Assembly (NCBI RefSeq): GCF_022758885.1
Contig: NZ_JALEBH010000001.1
Span: 1-64,000, forward strand
Reading direction: 5' to 3'
Origin: Sphingobium sp. BYY-5
GTDB taxonomy: Bacteria; Pseudomonadota; Alphaproteobacteria; Sphingomonadales; Sphingomonadaceae
DNA: 64,000 nucleotides
Position numbers and translations under genes: made by a program. The notes beneath the pieces were generated by a model. That model was not told the DNA's origin. It saw nothing but the letters and a program-made list of their open reading frames with translations, and searched no databases. Shown one piece after another: positions 57,970 to 64,000 of the stretch (the stretch's first letter is position 1; the number at the start of each line of letters is the position of its first letter).

Positions 57970-59498
57970 GTGCGCTCAATAGCCTTAGCCGCCTGCGCCT
58001 GCACGGGCTTCGCATCCTCGTGCTGGCAAGCTGGCTGTGGGCCGCCATATTGGGCCTGATGGCGCTTGCGCTAGGCCTGGATCATGGCGGTCGGGTGCTG
58101 TTCCTGTCCGCGCTGGTCAATGCGCTGCCAACGATCATGGTGCTGCGCCAGCGGAGTGACCTCGACGTGCGGCTTGCGGTCGGCACGCTCGCAGCGGTGC
58201 AGCCGGCGCTTGGCCTGTTTCTGATGTCCGGGCATCGCTGGCAGATGGACGGCCATATGTTCTTCTTCGTCGCGCTTGCAGGATTGGCGCTGCTCTATGA
58301 CTGGCGACCGATCCTGCTGGCGGCGGGCCTGGTGGCGTTGCATCATCTGATGTTCAGCTTCCTTGCGCCTATTTGGGTCTTTCCCGGCGGGGGAGATGTG
58401 CAGCGTGTAGCGATCCATGCCGTGGCCGTGATCCTGGAGGCGGCGGTGCTCTGCTATCTGACGACGCGTTTGCGGGCCTTGCTACTGGCGCTTGATGGCC
58501 ATGCGACCGGGGCCGCACAACTGGCCCAGGCGGCCGAGGCTGGACGCACTGCCGCCGAGGCGGCCATGATATCGAGCCGGGCAGCAAGCGAGCGCGAGGC
58601 GGGGCTGCGTGCCGAGCGCGAGCAGGAAAGGGCGCGCCTTGCTGCCGATCGTCGCGCTGGAACATTGCTGCTGGCGCAGGCTTTCCGCCAGTCGATCGCC
58701 GATGTGGTTCATTCCGTCAGCGCCGCGACCGGTGAACTGGAGGAATCGGCGCGATCGCTGAACGATGTGGCGCGCCGGGCGAGCGCCGGTACGGACGAAA
58801 CGGTCGCGGCGGCCGAGCAATCATCCAGCCGCGCGGCGCAACTGGCGCGCCGGATCGAACAATTATCCGAATCGATCACAGCCATTGCGACCGCCGCGAC
58901 CCAGCAGGCCACGCTGGGCGGCGAAGCGCAGCGTGTGTCGGGCGCGGGACGGCAAGCGATGCACGATATGGAAAATCGGACAGCATCGATCACCGGTTTC
59001 GCCGATTCCATCACGGAAATTGCTGCGCGCACCAACTTGCTGGCGCTCAACGCAACGATCGAAGCCGCGCGTGCCGGGGATGTGGGGCGTGGTTTTGCGG
59101 TCGTAGCCCAGGAGGTGAAGCAACTGGCGGGTCAGGCCGCCAGCGCGACCGGTGAAATCCAGTCGCTCGCCTCGTCCGCGCAACAGGGTGCAGGAATCGC
59201 GCAGGGTGCGCTGTCTGACGTGGCGGGAGCGGTCGAGCAGCTTGCGGATGCTGCGCATGAAATCCAGCGGGCTGTAGGCGATCAGCGCGACGCCACCGCC
59301 GCGATCGGGCAGTCAGCAAGGGATACGGCGCGCGATGCGACGCTGATGGCCGATCGCATGGAGCAAGTAGCCGACATGGCGCGTAGTACGGAAAGTCTGT
59401 CCGATCGCGTTTCCATCGCTGCTTCGGGGCTGTCGCGGACGGCGCAGGCCTTGCAGCGCGCGACCGATCAGTTCGTTGCTCAGCTTGAGGCGGCCTGA
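57966..59498 (+). CDS. Methyl-accepting chemotaxis protein, polytopic type
   Basis: This 510-residue chemoreceptor has a sensory part (residues 1-165) made of about six hydrophobic segments rather than a periplasmic domain. They include [58 protein letters not shown] and [17 protein letters not shown] His pair in LVALHHLMF lies within the membrane region. The cytoplasmic signalling tip is [38 protein letters not shown] near residues 345-380. It presumably signals through the CheA/CheW encoded 5 kb upstream. The ligand is unknown, and an intramembrane sensor of redox, metal or membrane state is plausible. Confidence 0.92.
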   Translation: MSALNSLSRLRLHGLRILVLASWLWAAILGLMALALGLDHGGRVLFLSALVNALPTIMVLRQRSDLDVRLAVGTLAAVQPALGLFLMSGHRWQMDGHMFFFVALAGLALLYDWRPILLAAGLVALHHLMFSFLAPIWVFPGGGDVQRVAIHAVAVILEAAVLCYLTTRLRALLLALDGHATGAAQLAQAAEAGRTAAEAAMISSRAASEREAGLRAEREQERARLAADRRAGTLLLAQAFRQSIADVVHSVSAATGELEESARSLNDVARRASAGTDETVAAAEQSSSRAAQLARRIEQLSESITAIATAATQQATLGGEAQRVSGAGRQAMHDMENRTASITGFADSITEIAARTNLLALNATIEAARAGDVGRGFAVVAQEVKQLAGQAASATGEIQSLASSAQQGAGIAQGALSDVAGAVEQLADAAHEIQRAVGDQRDATAAIGQSARDTARDATLMADRMEQVADMARSTESLSDRVSIAASGLSRTAQALQRATDQFVAQLEAA

Positions 59499-59926
59499 GA
59501 GGGAGCAGCCGGCGGGGTGCGATCACCCACGGCTTGGGCCAGCGGGTAGAGTATGCGGTTCTCGCAATCGATCCGCGCGCTCAAGGCATCAAGGATCGAC
59601 CGCGTTTCCACGCAAAAGCCGGGCCATTCATGGGCGATCCGATCATCGCTCCAGCTCGCCATATAGACAGCGAAGCGATCCGACAGCGCGCCGATTTCCT
59701 TCTGCAATGCCATGGTTCGTTCGCGCACGACGGGATTCGTGGATCGCATCAGGGCCGGGTAGAAGATCCGATCTTCCAGTGCGAGATGCGTCATCAACTG
59801 CCGCGCCAGTTGCCAGCGTAGTTTCGCTACGCCCTGGGGGTGTCGATCGTCGGATATGGCCTGCGTCAGCAGCTGTGCTGTCAGGCCGATCTCTTCATGC
59901 TGCCGTCGCAGATCGCTCAAGTCCAT
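59480..59926 (-). CDS. Hemerythrin-like HHE-domain protein, incomplete ligand set
   Basis: This 148-residue helical-bundle protein resembles the hemerythrin/HHE family, which binds a di-iron centre and often senses oxygen or protects iron centres. His10 (RRQHEEIGL) and His47-x3-Glu51 ([15 protein letters not shown]) fit the first half. In the second half the expected His-x3-Glu before the LYP motif reads [11 protein letters not shown], and the preceding helix also lacks the usual His. Thus only half of the canonical ligands are visible. It converges with the chemoreceptor gene, with a stop overlap of about 19 bases. Family call moderately sure; iron binding doubtful. Confidence 0.75.
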   Translation of the reverse strand: MDLSDLRRQHEEIGLTAQLLTQAISDDRHPQGVAKLRWQLARQLMTHLALEDRIFYPALMRSTNPVVRERTMALQKEIGALSDRFAVYMASWSDDRIAHEWPGFCVETRSILDALSARIDCENRILYPLAQAVGDRTPPAAPSQAASS

Positions 59927-60018
59927 GTCTGGCGCCTTCCGTCGCTACGGAAGGGGGATCATGTTCACGGGAGCCTTAATAAAATCTTGCGCTGCCTCCA
60001 TAATGGAGGAGCGGCAGC

Positions 60019-60047
60019 GCCCTCCGCACCGATAGGATGCGGAGGGC
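60019..60047 (-). terminator. Hairpin downstream of sodB
   Basis: GCCCTCCGCA and TGCGGAGGGC form a 10-bp stem around a 9-base loop 11 bases past the sodB stop. A second, smaller dyad (GCTGCCTCC/GGAG...GGCAGC) and a T-rich stretch on the minus strand follow at about 59980-60018. Termination is likely in this block. Confidence 0.65.
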
Positions 60048-60057
60048 GGACGCGGGA

Positions 60058-60672
60058 TCAGGCCGGCTGGTCGGCGCGGCTGGCGCCTTCGCCGTCCAGG
60101 TTCAGCGCGGCGAAGTCCCAGTTGATCGCTTCCTTGAGGATGCGGTCGGCATAGCTGGGGCGTAGGTTGCGATAGTCGATATAATAGGCATGTTCCCATA
60201 CATCGACGATCAGCAGCGGCAGGTGGCCTTCATGCGCGACGGGTGTGTCGGCGTCATGATAGCTGGCGACTTCCAGCTTGCCGTCCTTCAGGATCAGCGC
60301 AGCCCAGCCGCTGGCGAAATGCCCGACGGCTTCGGCTTTCAGCTTTTCGATCAGGGCATCGACTGAACCAAAGGCTTCGGTGATGAGGTCGAGCAGCTTG
60401 CCGGTGGGCGCGGTCTTGGTGGGCGACAGCGAGTTCCAGTAGAAGGTGTGGTTCCAGATCTGGCCGACCTGGTTGAACAGGCCGCCCTTGGCTGACTTGA
60501 TCAGCTCGACCAGCGACTTGCCCTGCAGGGCGGCGTCCGCGGCGACCAGTTCATTGGCTTTCACGACATAGGCATTGTGATGCTTGCCGTGGTGGAAGTC
60601 GAAGGTTTCGACCGACAGGATGTCGCCGAAGGCATCCTTGGCATAGGGCAGATCGGGCAGAACAAAGGCCAT
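60058..60672 (-). CDS. sodB: Superoxide dismutase, Fe type
   Basis: SodB dismutates superoxide in the cytoplasm. The 204-residue protein from the ATG at 60672 has the metal-binding His residues in FDFHHGKHHNAYV and IWNHTFYWNSL. The Fe/Mn signature DVWEHAYYIDYRN supplies the Asp and last His. The Gln-free GSVDALIEKL and SGWAALILKDGKLEV segments fit the iron-type alphaproteobacterial branch, though metal choice cannot be fixed by eye. The extension to 60735 was rejected. Confidence 0.94.
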   Translation of the reverse strand: MAFVLPDLPYAKDAFGDILSVETFDFHHGKHHNAYVVKANELVAADAALQGKSLVELIKSAKGGLFNQVGQIWNHTFYWNSLSPTKTAPTGKLLDLITEAFGSVDALIEKLKAEAVGHFASGWAALILKDGKLEVASYHDADTPVAHEGHLPLLIVDVWEHAYYIDYRNLRPSYADRILKEAINWDFAALNLDGEGASRADQPA

Positions 60673-60840
60673 GGCGGAACTCCTCGGGTTCGTTATGGGG
60701 CGGCCGCACGCAGGTCGGCGCGGCCGGTTGGTCATATGGTCCAGACGGGGCGTGGACGCCTCCGCCGCTTCCCATATGCTCCCCCAACGCCCAAGAAAAC
60801 AGATATGTGCCTATTGCGAAACGATCGCAGAAATAAGGGC

Positions 60841-61488
60841 TTATCCTTGAGGAGGACTTGTCTCGCCGATATCGTCGCTTGCCGGTTCTTCACCCAAAGT
60901 CAGGCCATGGCGCATCAGCATCGGGATGTTGGCGGCGGCGAAGACCACCGACACGATGGTCACGCCCCAGACCTTGACCGCGAGCCATGTGTCGAAGTCC
61001 ATCGACCGGCGCATCACCTCGTTCGCCACCGCCATGGCGACGAAGAAGAGTGCCCAGTTGCGCGATAGCTTCATCCAGCCGGTTTCGGTGAGGCCGTCAT
61101 AGGCTGCCTGGAGCAGATATTTGAGCAGCGGCTTGCCGCGTAGCAGCCCGGCGAACAGCATCAGCGCGAAGAAGGCGTAGATGATGGTGGGCTTCAATTG
61201 AATGAAGCGCTGGTCGTGGAAATAGATGGTGAGGCCGCCGAAGAAGAGGATTAGCATCGCCGACAGCCAGAGCATGGGCGACACCCGGCCCAGCTTCACC
61301 TTGGAGATGATGACCGCGATCACGATCGAGGCCATGAAGGCCGCTGTGCCAAAGGTCATGGCGGTGATCGGATTGCCCGATCCCCAGATCCAGCCCGCGC
61401 CCTTGTAGGTCAGGAAGAAGACCAGCAGCGGCCCGAAGTCGAGCGCCAGGCTGAGCGTGCCGTTATGAGCGGGTTTGGCGTTAGCCAT
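60841..61488 (-). CDS. yciB: Intracellular septation protein A (YciB/IspZ)
   Basis: This 215-residue integral membrane protein of the YciB/IspA family is linked to septation and envelope organisation in enterobacteria and Shigella. It has about five hydrophobic segments, with LSLALDFGPLLVFFLTY near the N-terminus and IYAFFALMLFAGLLRGKPLLKYLL. The late GWMKLSRNWALFFVAMAVANEVM carries the family's conserved Trp/Asn residues. The ATG at 61488 was preferred over one seven codons upstream. The gene lies downstream of ftsY, an order seen in many alphaproteobacteria, with a repeat between them. Confidence 0.92.
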   Translation of the reverse strand: MANAKPAHNGTLSLALDFGPLLVFFLTYKGAGWIWGSGNPITAMTFGTAAFMASIVIAVIISKVKLGRVSPMLWLSAMLILFFGGLTIYFHDQRFIQLKPTIIYAFFALMLFAGLLRGKPLLKYLLQAAYDGLTETGWMKLSRNWALFFVAMAVANEVMRRSMDFDTWLAVKVWGVTIVSVVFAAANIPMLMRHGLTLGEEPASDDIGETSPPQG

Positions 61489-61503
61489 GTTCGTTTTTCC
61501 TAT

Positions 61504-61586
61504 CGTCATCCTGCCGAAAGTCAGGATCCAGGGCGTCTGAACGCTGTGTGTTGGACTCTGGATGCCGGATCAAGTCCGGCATGACG
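61504..61586. repeat. Paired palindromic repeat between ftsY and yciB
   Basis: The left unit is at 61504-61530 (CGTCATCCTGCC, GAAA, GTCAGGATCCAG) and the right unit at about 61558-61586 (CTGGATGCCGGA, TCAAG, TCCGGCATGACGG). The halves share the outer CGTCAT/ATGACG ends but have different stem cores. Confidence 0.78.
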
Positions 61587-61601
61587 GAGATGGGATGGGC
61601 A

Positions 61602-62534
61602 TCACCGCGCATAGGCTGTCCCCGCGATTGCCCGCGCCATGTCGCCCGGATCGAAGGGGCGCAGGTCCTCGATCTTCTCGCCCACGCCGATGGCGTGGAT
61701 GGGCAGGCGAAATTTCTCCGCTGCCGCGACCAGCACGCCGCCGCGCGCGGTGCCGTCCAGCTTGGTCATGACCAGCCCCGTCACCTGCGCGGTTTCCTTG
61801 AAGACTTCGATCTGGTTCAACGCATTCTGTCCCGTGGTGGCGTCCAGCACCAGGACAACGTCGTGCGGGGCGGCGGGGTTCAATCGGCCCAGCACCCGGC
61901 GCACCTTGGCCAATTCGTCCATCAGTTCGGTCTTGTTCTGGAGGCGCCCGGCGGTGTCGACGATCAGCACGTCGATGCCGGTGGCCGTCGCCTGCTTGAC
62001 CGCGTCGAACACGATGCCGGCCGCGTCGCCGCCTTCCTTGCCCGCGACGATGGGGATGCCCAGCCGCTCGGCCCAGACCTTGAGCTGGCCGATCGCCGCT
62101 GCGCGGAACGTATCGCCCGCCGCCAGCATCACGCCATAGTCCTGCTCCAGGAAATTATTGGCGAGTTTGGCGATGGTGGTGGTCTTGCCCGAACCGTTGA
62201 CGCCGATCACCAGGATCACCTGCGGGCGCGGGAAGGCCTCGATCTCCAGCGGGCGGGCGACGGGGGCCAGCACCTTCTCGATTTCCTCCGCGATAATCTC
62301 GCGCAGATACTCCTCGGTCAGTTCCTTGTTGTACCGCCCATCGGCCAGCCGATCGCGCACGCGCGCGGCCATGGCGGGGCCAAGGTCGGACATGATGAGC
62401 GCTTCCTCGATCTCGTCGAGCGTCTGCGCGTCCAGCGCGGCCTTGGTGAAAAGGCCGGTGAGGTTTTCGCCGAGCTTGTCGGACGTGCGCTTCAATCCGC
62501 CGAAGAGGCGGTCGCGCCAGGAAGTTTCAGCCAT
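61602..62534 (-). CDS. ftsY: Signal recognition particle receptor FtsY
   Basis: FtsY docks SRP-ribosome complexes at the Sec translocon. The 310-residue protein has a short N domain (SWRDRLFGGLKRTSDKLGENLTGLFT; LDEIEEALIMSDLGPAMAARV). The G domain follows: G1 GVNGSGKTTTIAKLAN, the insertion-box GDTFRAAAIGQLKVWAERLGIP, G3 VDTAGRLQNKTELMDEL, G4 TKLDGTARGG and the closing GEKIEDLRPFDPGDMARAI. The acidic A domain of enterobacterial FtsY is absent, as in many alphaproteobacteria. It lies downstream of mtaB on the same strand, with a repeat in between. Confidence 0.97.
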   Translation of the reverse strand: MAETSWRDRLFGGLKRTSDKLGENLTGLFTKAALDAQTLDEIEEALIMSDLGPAMAARVRDRLADGRYNKELTEEYLREIIAEEIEKVLAPVARPLEIEAFPRPQVILVIGVNGSGKTTTIAKLANNFLEQDYGVMLAAGDTFRAAAIGQLKVWAERLGIPIVAGKEGGDAAGIVFDAVKQATATGIDVLIVDTAGRLQNKTELMDELAKVRRVLGRLNPAAPHDVVLVLDATTGQNALNQIEVFKETAQVTGLVMTKLDGTARGGVLVAAAEKFRLPIHAIGVGEKIEDLRPFDPGDMARAIAGTAYAR

Positions 62535-62547
62535 GTAAGTAAACCAT

Positions 62548-62638
62548 CGTCATTCCCGCGAAGGCGGGAATCCATCTCCCGCCATATCCACAAGATGCAA
62601 GCTTGGGAGATGGATCCCCGCCTTCGCGGGGATGACGG
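62548..62638. repeat. Paired palindromic repeat between mtaB and ftsY
   Basis: The left unit begins CGTCATTCCCGC, GAAG, GCGGGAATCCATCTCCC at 62548-62580. The right unit ends with GGGAGATGGATCCCCGC, CTTC, GCGGGGATGACGG by 62638. The inverted arms extend beyond the unit into GGGAGATGGAT, making this the longest copy. Several bases differ between halves but each hairpin pairs internally. Confidence 0.85.
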
Positions 62639-62654
62639 AGGATGGGAATCCCTA

Positions 62655-63989
62655 TCATGCCGCCTCTTGCGCGATCAGCGAGCCATTCTCAAGGCCCGTG
62701 ATGCGCGCGCGCACGATGGAGGAGGGGCATTGTACCGACGCCAACCGCACCGGAGCAAAATTCTCGGCATGGCCAGAAAGCCCGTTCCGTTCCACGAGGA
62801 CCGACTGCTGTGTGCCGATCAGGCTGCGCAGCCAGGCTTCGCGCCGAGTGGCGCAGGCGTCGCGCAGGCGGGCGGCGCGGGCCTTGATCGTCGCGCGATC
62901 GACCTGCGGCATCCGCGCAGCAGGGGTGCCGGCGCGGGGCGAATAGGGGAAGATATGGCCGTGGACGATGTCGCATTCGTCCACCAGCGCCAGGCTGTGT
63001 TCGAACATCGCCTCTTCCTCGGTCGGGAAGCCGGCGATGATGTCGGCGCCGATGCTGATTTCGGCGCGCGCGCTTTTCAGGCGCTCGACGATCCGGATCG
63101 CGTCGGCGCGGCTGTGGCGGCGCTTCATCCGCTTGAGGATCATGTCGTCGCCCGCCTGAAGCGAGAGGTGGAGGTGCGGCATCATACGGGGTTCATGGGC
63201 GATCAGGTCGAATAGGCGGTCGTCGATTTCCACACTGTCGATTGAGGACAGGCGCAGGCGGGGGAGGTCTGGCACGCCCTTCAACAGGCGCTCGACCAGC
63301 AGGCCCAGCGAGGGGCTGCCCGGTAAGTCGGGACCGTAGCTGGTGACGTCCACCCCGGTCAGCACGATTTCCCGATAGCCCACGCCGACCAGTTGCTTGG
63401 CCTTTTCCACCACCGCGCCGGCGGGGACGGAGCGGCTGTTGCCCCGGCCATAGGGGATGATGCAGAAGGTGCAGCGATGGTCGCAGCCATTCTGCACCTC
63501 CAGGAAAGCGCGGGCATGGTCGGCGAAGGCGGACGCCATATGTGGCGCGGTGTCGCGCACGGCCATGATGTCGGAGACTTTGACCTTCTCCGTCACATCA
63601 GCCCAATTCGTCACCCCAGCGAAAGCTGGGGTCTCACTTTCTTTGGGTGAGACAGAAGAAAAGAGAGATCCCAGCTTTCGTTGGGATGACGGAAGATAGG
63701 TTTCCGCCTCCATCTTCTCCCGATTGCCGATCACGCCGTCCACCTCCGCCATCGCGGCGAAGGTCTGCGGTTCGGTCTGGGCGGCGCAGCCGGTGACGAG
63801 GATGCGCGCGTCCGGGCGTTCGCGGCGCGCGCGGCGTATCGCCTGGCGGGTCTGGCGCACCGCTTCGGCCGTCACTGCGCAGCTATTGACCACGATCAGG
63901 TCATCCTGGCCCTGCGCCATATCCCGGATCGCCTCGCTCTCCGCGATGTTGAGGCGGCAGCCCATGGTGATGATGTCCGGCCCGCTCAT
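62655..63989 (-). CDS. mtaB: tRNA t6A37 methylthiotransferase MtaB with in-frame repeat insertion
   Basis: MtaB, a radical-SAM methylthiotransferase, converts t6A37 to ms2t6A37 in tRNAs. The 444-residue protein has the UPF0004 domain with Fe-S Cys residues in ITMGCRLN, VVNSCAVT and LVTGCAAQ. The radical-SAM motif follows in VQNGCDHRCTFCIIPYGRGNSRS, then IVLTGVDVTSYGPDL and SLQAGDDMILKRMKRRHS. A TRAM-like tail follows. Residues about 99-127 (starting YLPSSQRKLGS and ending AFAGVTN) are the translation of a double palindromic repeat at 63609-63691. It lies in the linker between the UPF0004 and radical-SAM domains. No frame is broken, so the enzyme may remain active. Confidence 0.93.
   Translation of the reverse strand: MSGPDIITMGCRLNIAESEAIRDMAQGQDDLIVVNSCAVTAEAVRQTRQAIRRARRERPDARILVTGCAAQTEPQTFAAMAEVDGVIGNREKMEAETYLPSSQRKLGSLFSSVSPKESETPAFAGVTNWADVTEKVKVSDIMAVRDTAPHMASAFADHARAFLEVQNGCDHRCTFCIIPYGRGNSRSVPAGAVVEKAKQLVGVGYREIVLTGVDVTSYGPDLPGSPSLGLLVERLLKGVPDLPRLRLSSIDSVEIDDRLFDLIAHEPRMMPHLHLSLQAGDDMILKRMKRRHSRADAIRIVERLKSARAEISIGADIIAGFPTEEEAMFEHSLALVDECDIVHGHIFPYSPRAGTPAARMPQVDRATIKARAARLRDACATRREAWLRSLIGTQQSVLVERNGLSGHAENFAPVRLASVQCPSSIVRARITGLENGSLIAQEAA
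63609..63691. repeat. Paired palindromic repeat inside mtaB
   Basis: Unit 1 at 63609-63635 (CGTCACCCCAGC, GAAA, GCTGGGGTCTC) and unit 2 at 63665-63691 (GAGATCCCAGC, TTTC, GTTGGGATGACG) are inverted around a 29-base spacer. The whole is read through in frame on the minus strand as part of MtaB. Confidence 0.9.
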
Positions 63990-64000
63990 CAGAAGCGGTC

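Noticed and set aside
6933..63691. CRISPR-like repeats
   Set aside because: The repeats are dispersed singly or as inverted pairs, not as regularly spaced direct repeats, and no cas gene is present.

Overview
The window looks like chromosome from a sphingomonad alphaproteobacterium (Sphingobium, Novosphingobium or Sphingomonas type). The evidence is the high GC content, the gene neighbourhoods (PBP activator/rsmI/yraN/gshB; aroQ/accB/accC; mtaB/ftsY/yciB), a fused ThiS-ThiG, and many short palindromic repeats built on CGTCAT-CCC-nGC-GAAA/GAAG-GC-GGG. This assignment is inference; there is no rRNA gene here to settle it. About 75 protein genes, one tRNA and the RNase P RNA are recognised. No transposase, prophage or CRISPR array is visible.

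Layout. 0.1-8.5 kb: dnaA, a secreted cyclophilin, a dicarboxylate symporter, a PBP activator-like lipoprotein divergent from rsmI-yraN-gshB, a DedA protein and xerC. 8.7-13.9 kb: an MBL hydrolase, a DUF4230 protein and nadA-(AT-rich orphan)-nadC-RNase T2, then a DUF4112 protein. 13.9-22.2 kb: an OppA-like lipoprotein divergent from an OprO/P-type porin, rplJL without rpoBC, recX, a stand-alone fatty acyl-AMP ligase and an orphan ParA. 22.3-29.5 kb: an arsR-aqpS-arsC operon, accC-accB-aroQ, thiSG and a CoA-transferase whose two subunit genes are separated by a phosphatase lipoprotein gene.

29.5-39.1 kb is surface-polysaccharide territory: a HIT protein, a GT4 enzyme, KpsC- and KpsS-like Kdo transferases, tRNA-Gln, and a lower-GC stretch with a GT2-GT4-DUF4214 fusion, rmlB and an unknown protein. 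39.1-45.0 kb holds molybdate uptake genes (modC, modB, modA) split by an opposite-strand HAD gene, beside a NasA-like molybdoenzyme that appears to have lost its molybdenum ligand and C-terminal domain, then another GT4. 45.1-50.0 kb holds an XRE regulator, a DUF6456 protein, a NUDIX hydrolase, two TPM proteins, LemA, MscL and a small lipoprotein.

50.1-59.9 kb is dominated by chemotaxis: cheA-cheW-cheY-cheB-cheR, then ampD, rnpB, a J-domain protein, a 2Fe-2S protein, a small protein translationally coupled to a polytopic chemoreceptor, and a hemerythrin-like protein. No flagellar genes are present. 60-64 kb carries sodB, yciB, ftsY and mtaB.

The most unusual observations are a complete double-palindrome repeat translated in frame inside mtaB, the degenerate NasA-like protein next to mod genes, the AT-rich orphan between nadA and nadC, and the phosphatase lipoprotein between the two CoA-transferase subunits. 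No single large undescribed system stands out. All functional calls rest on reading motifs by eye; no database search was run.
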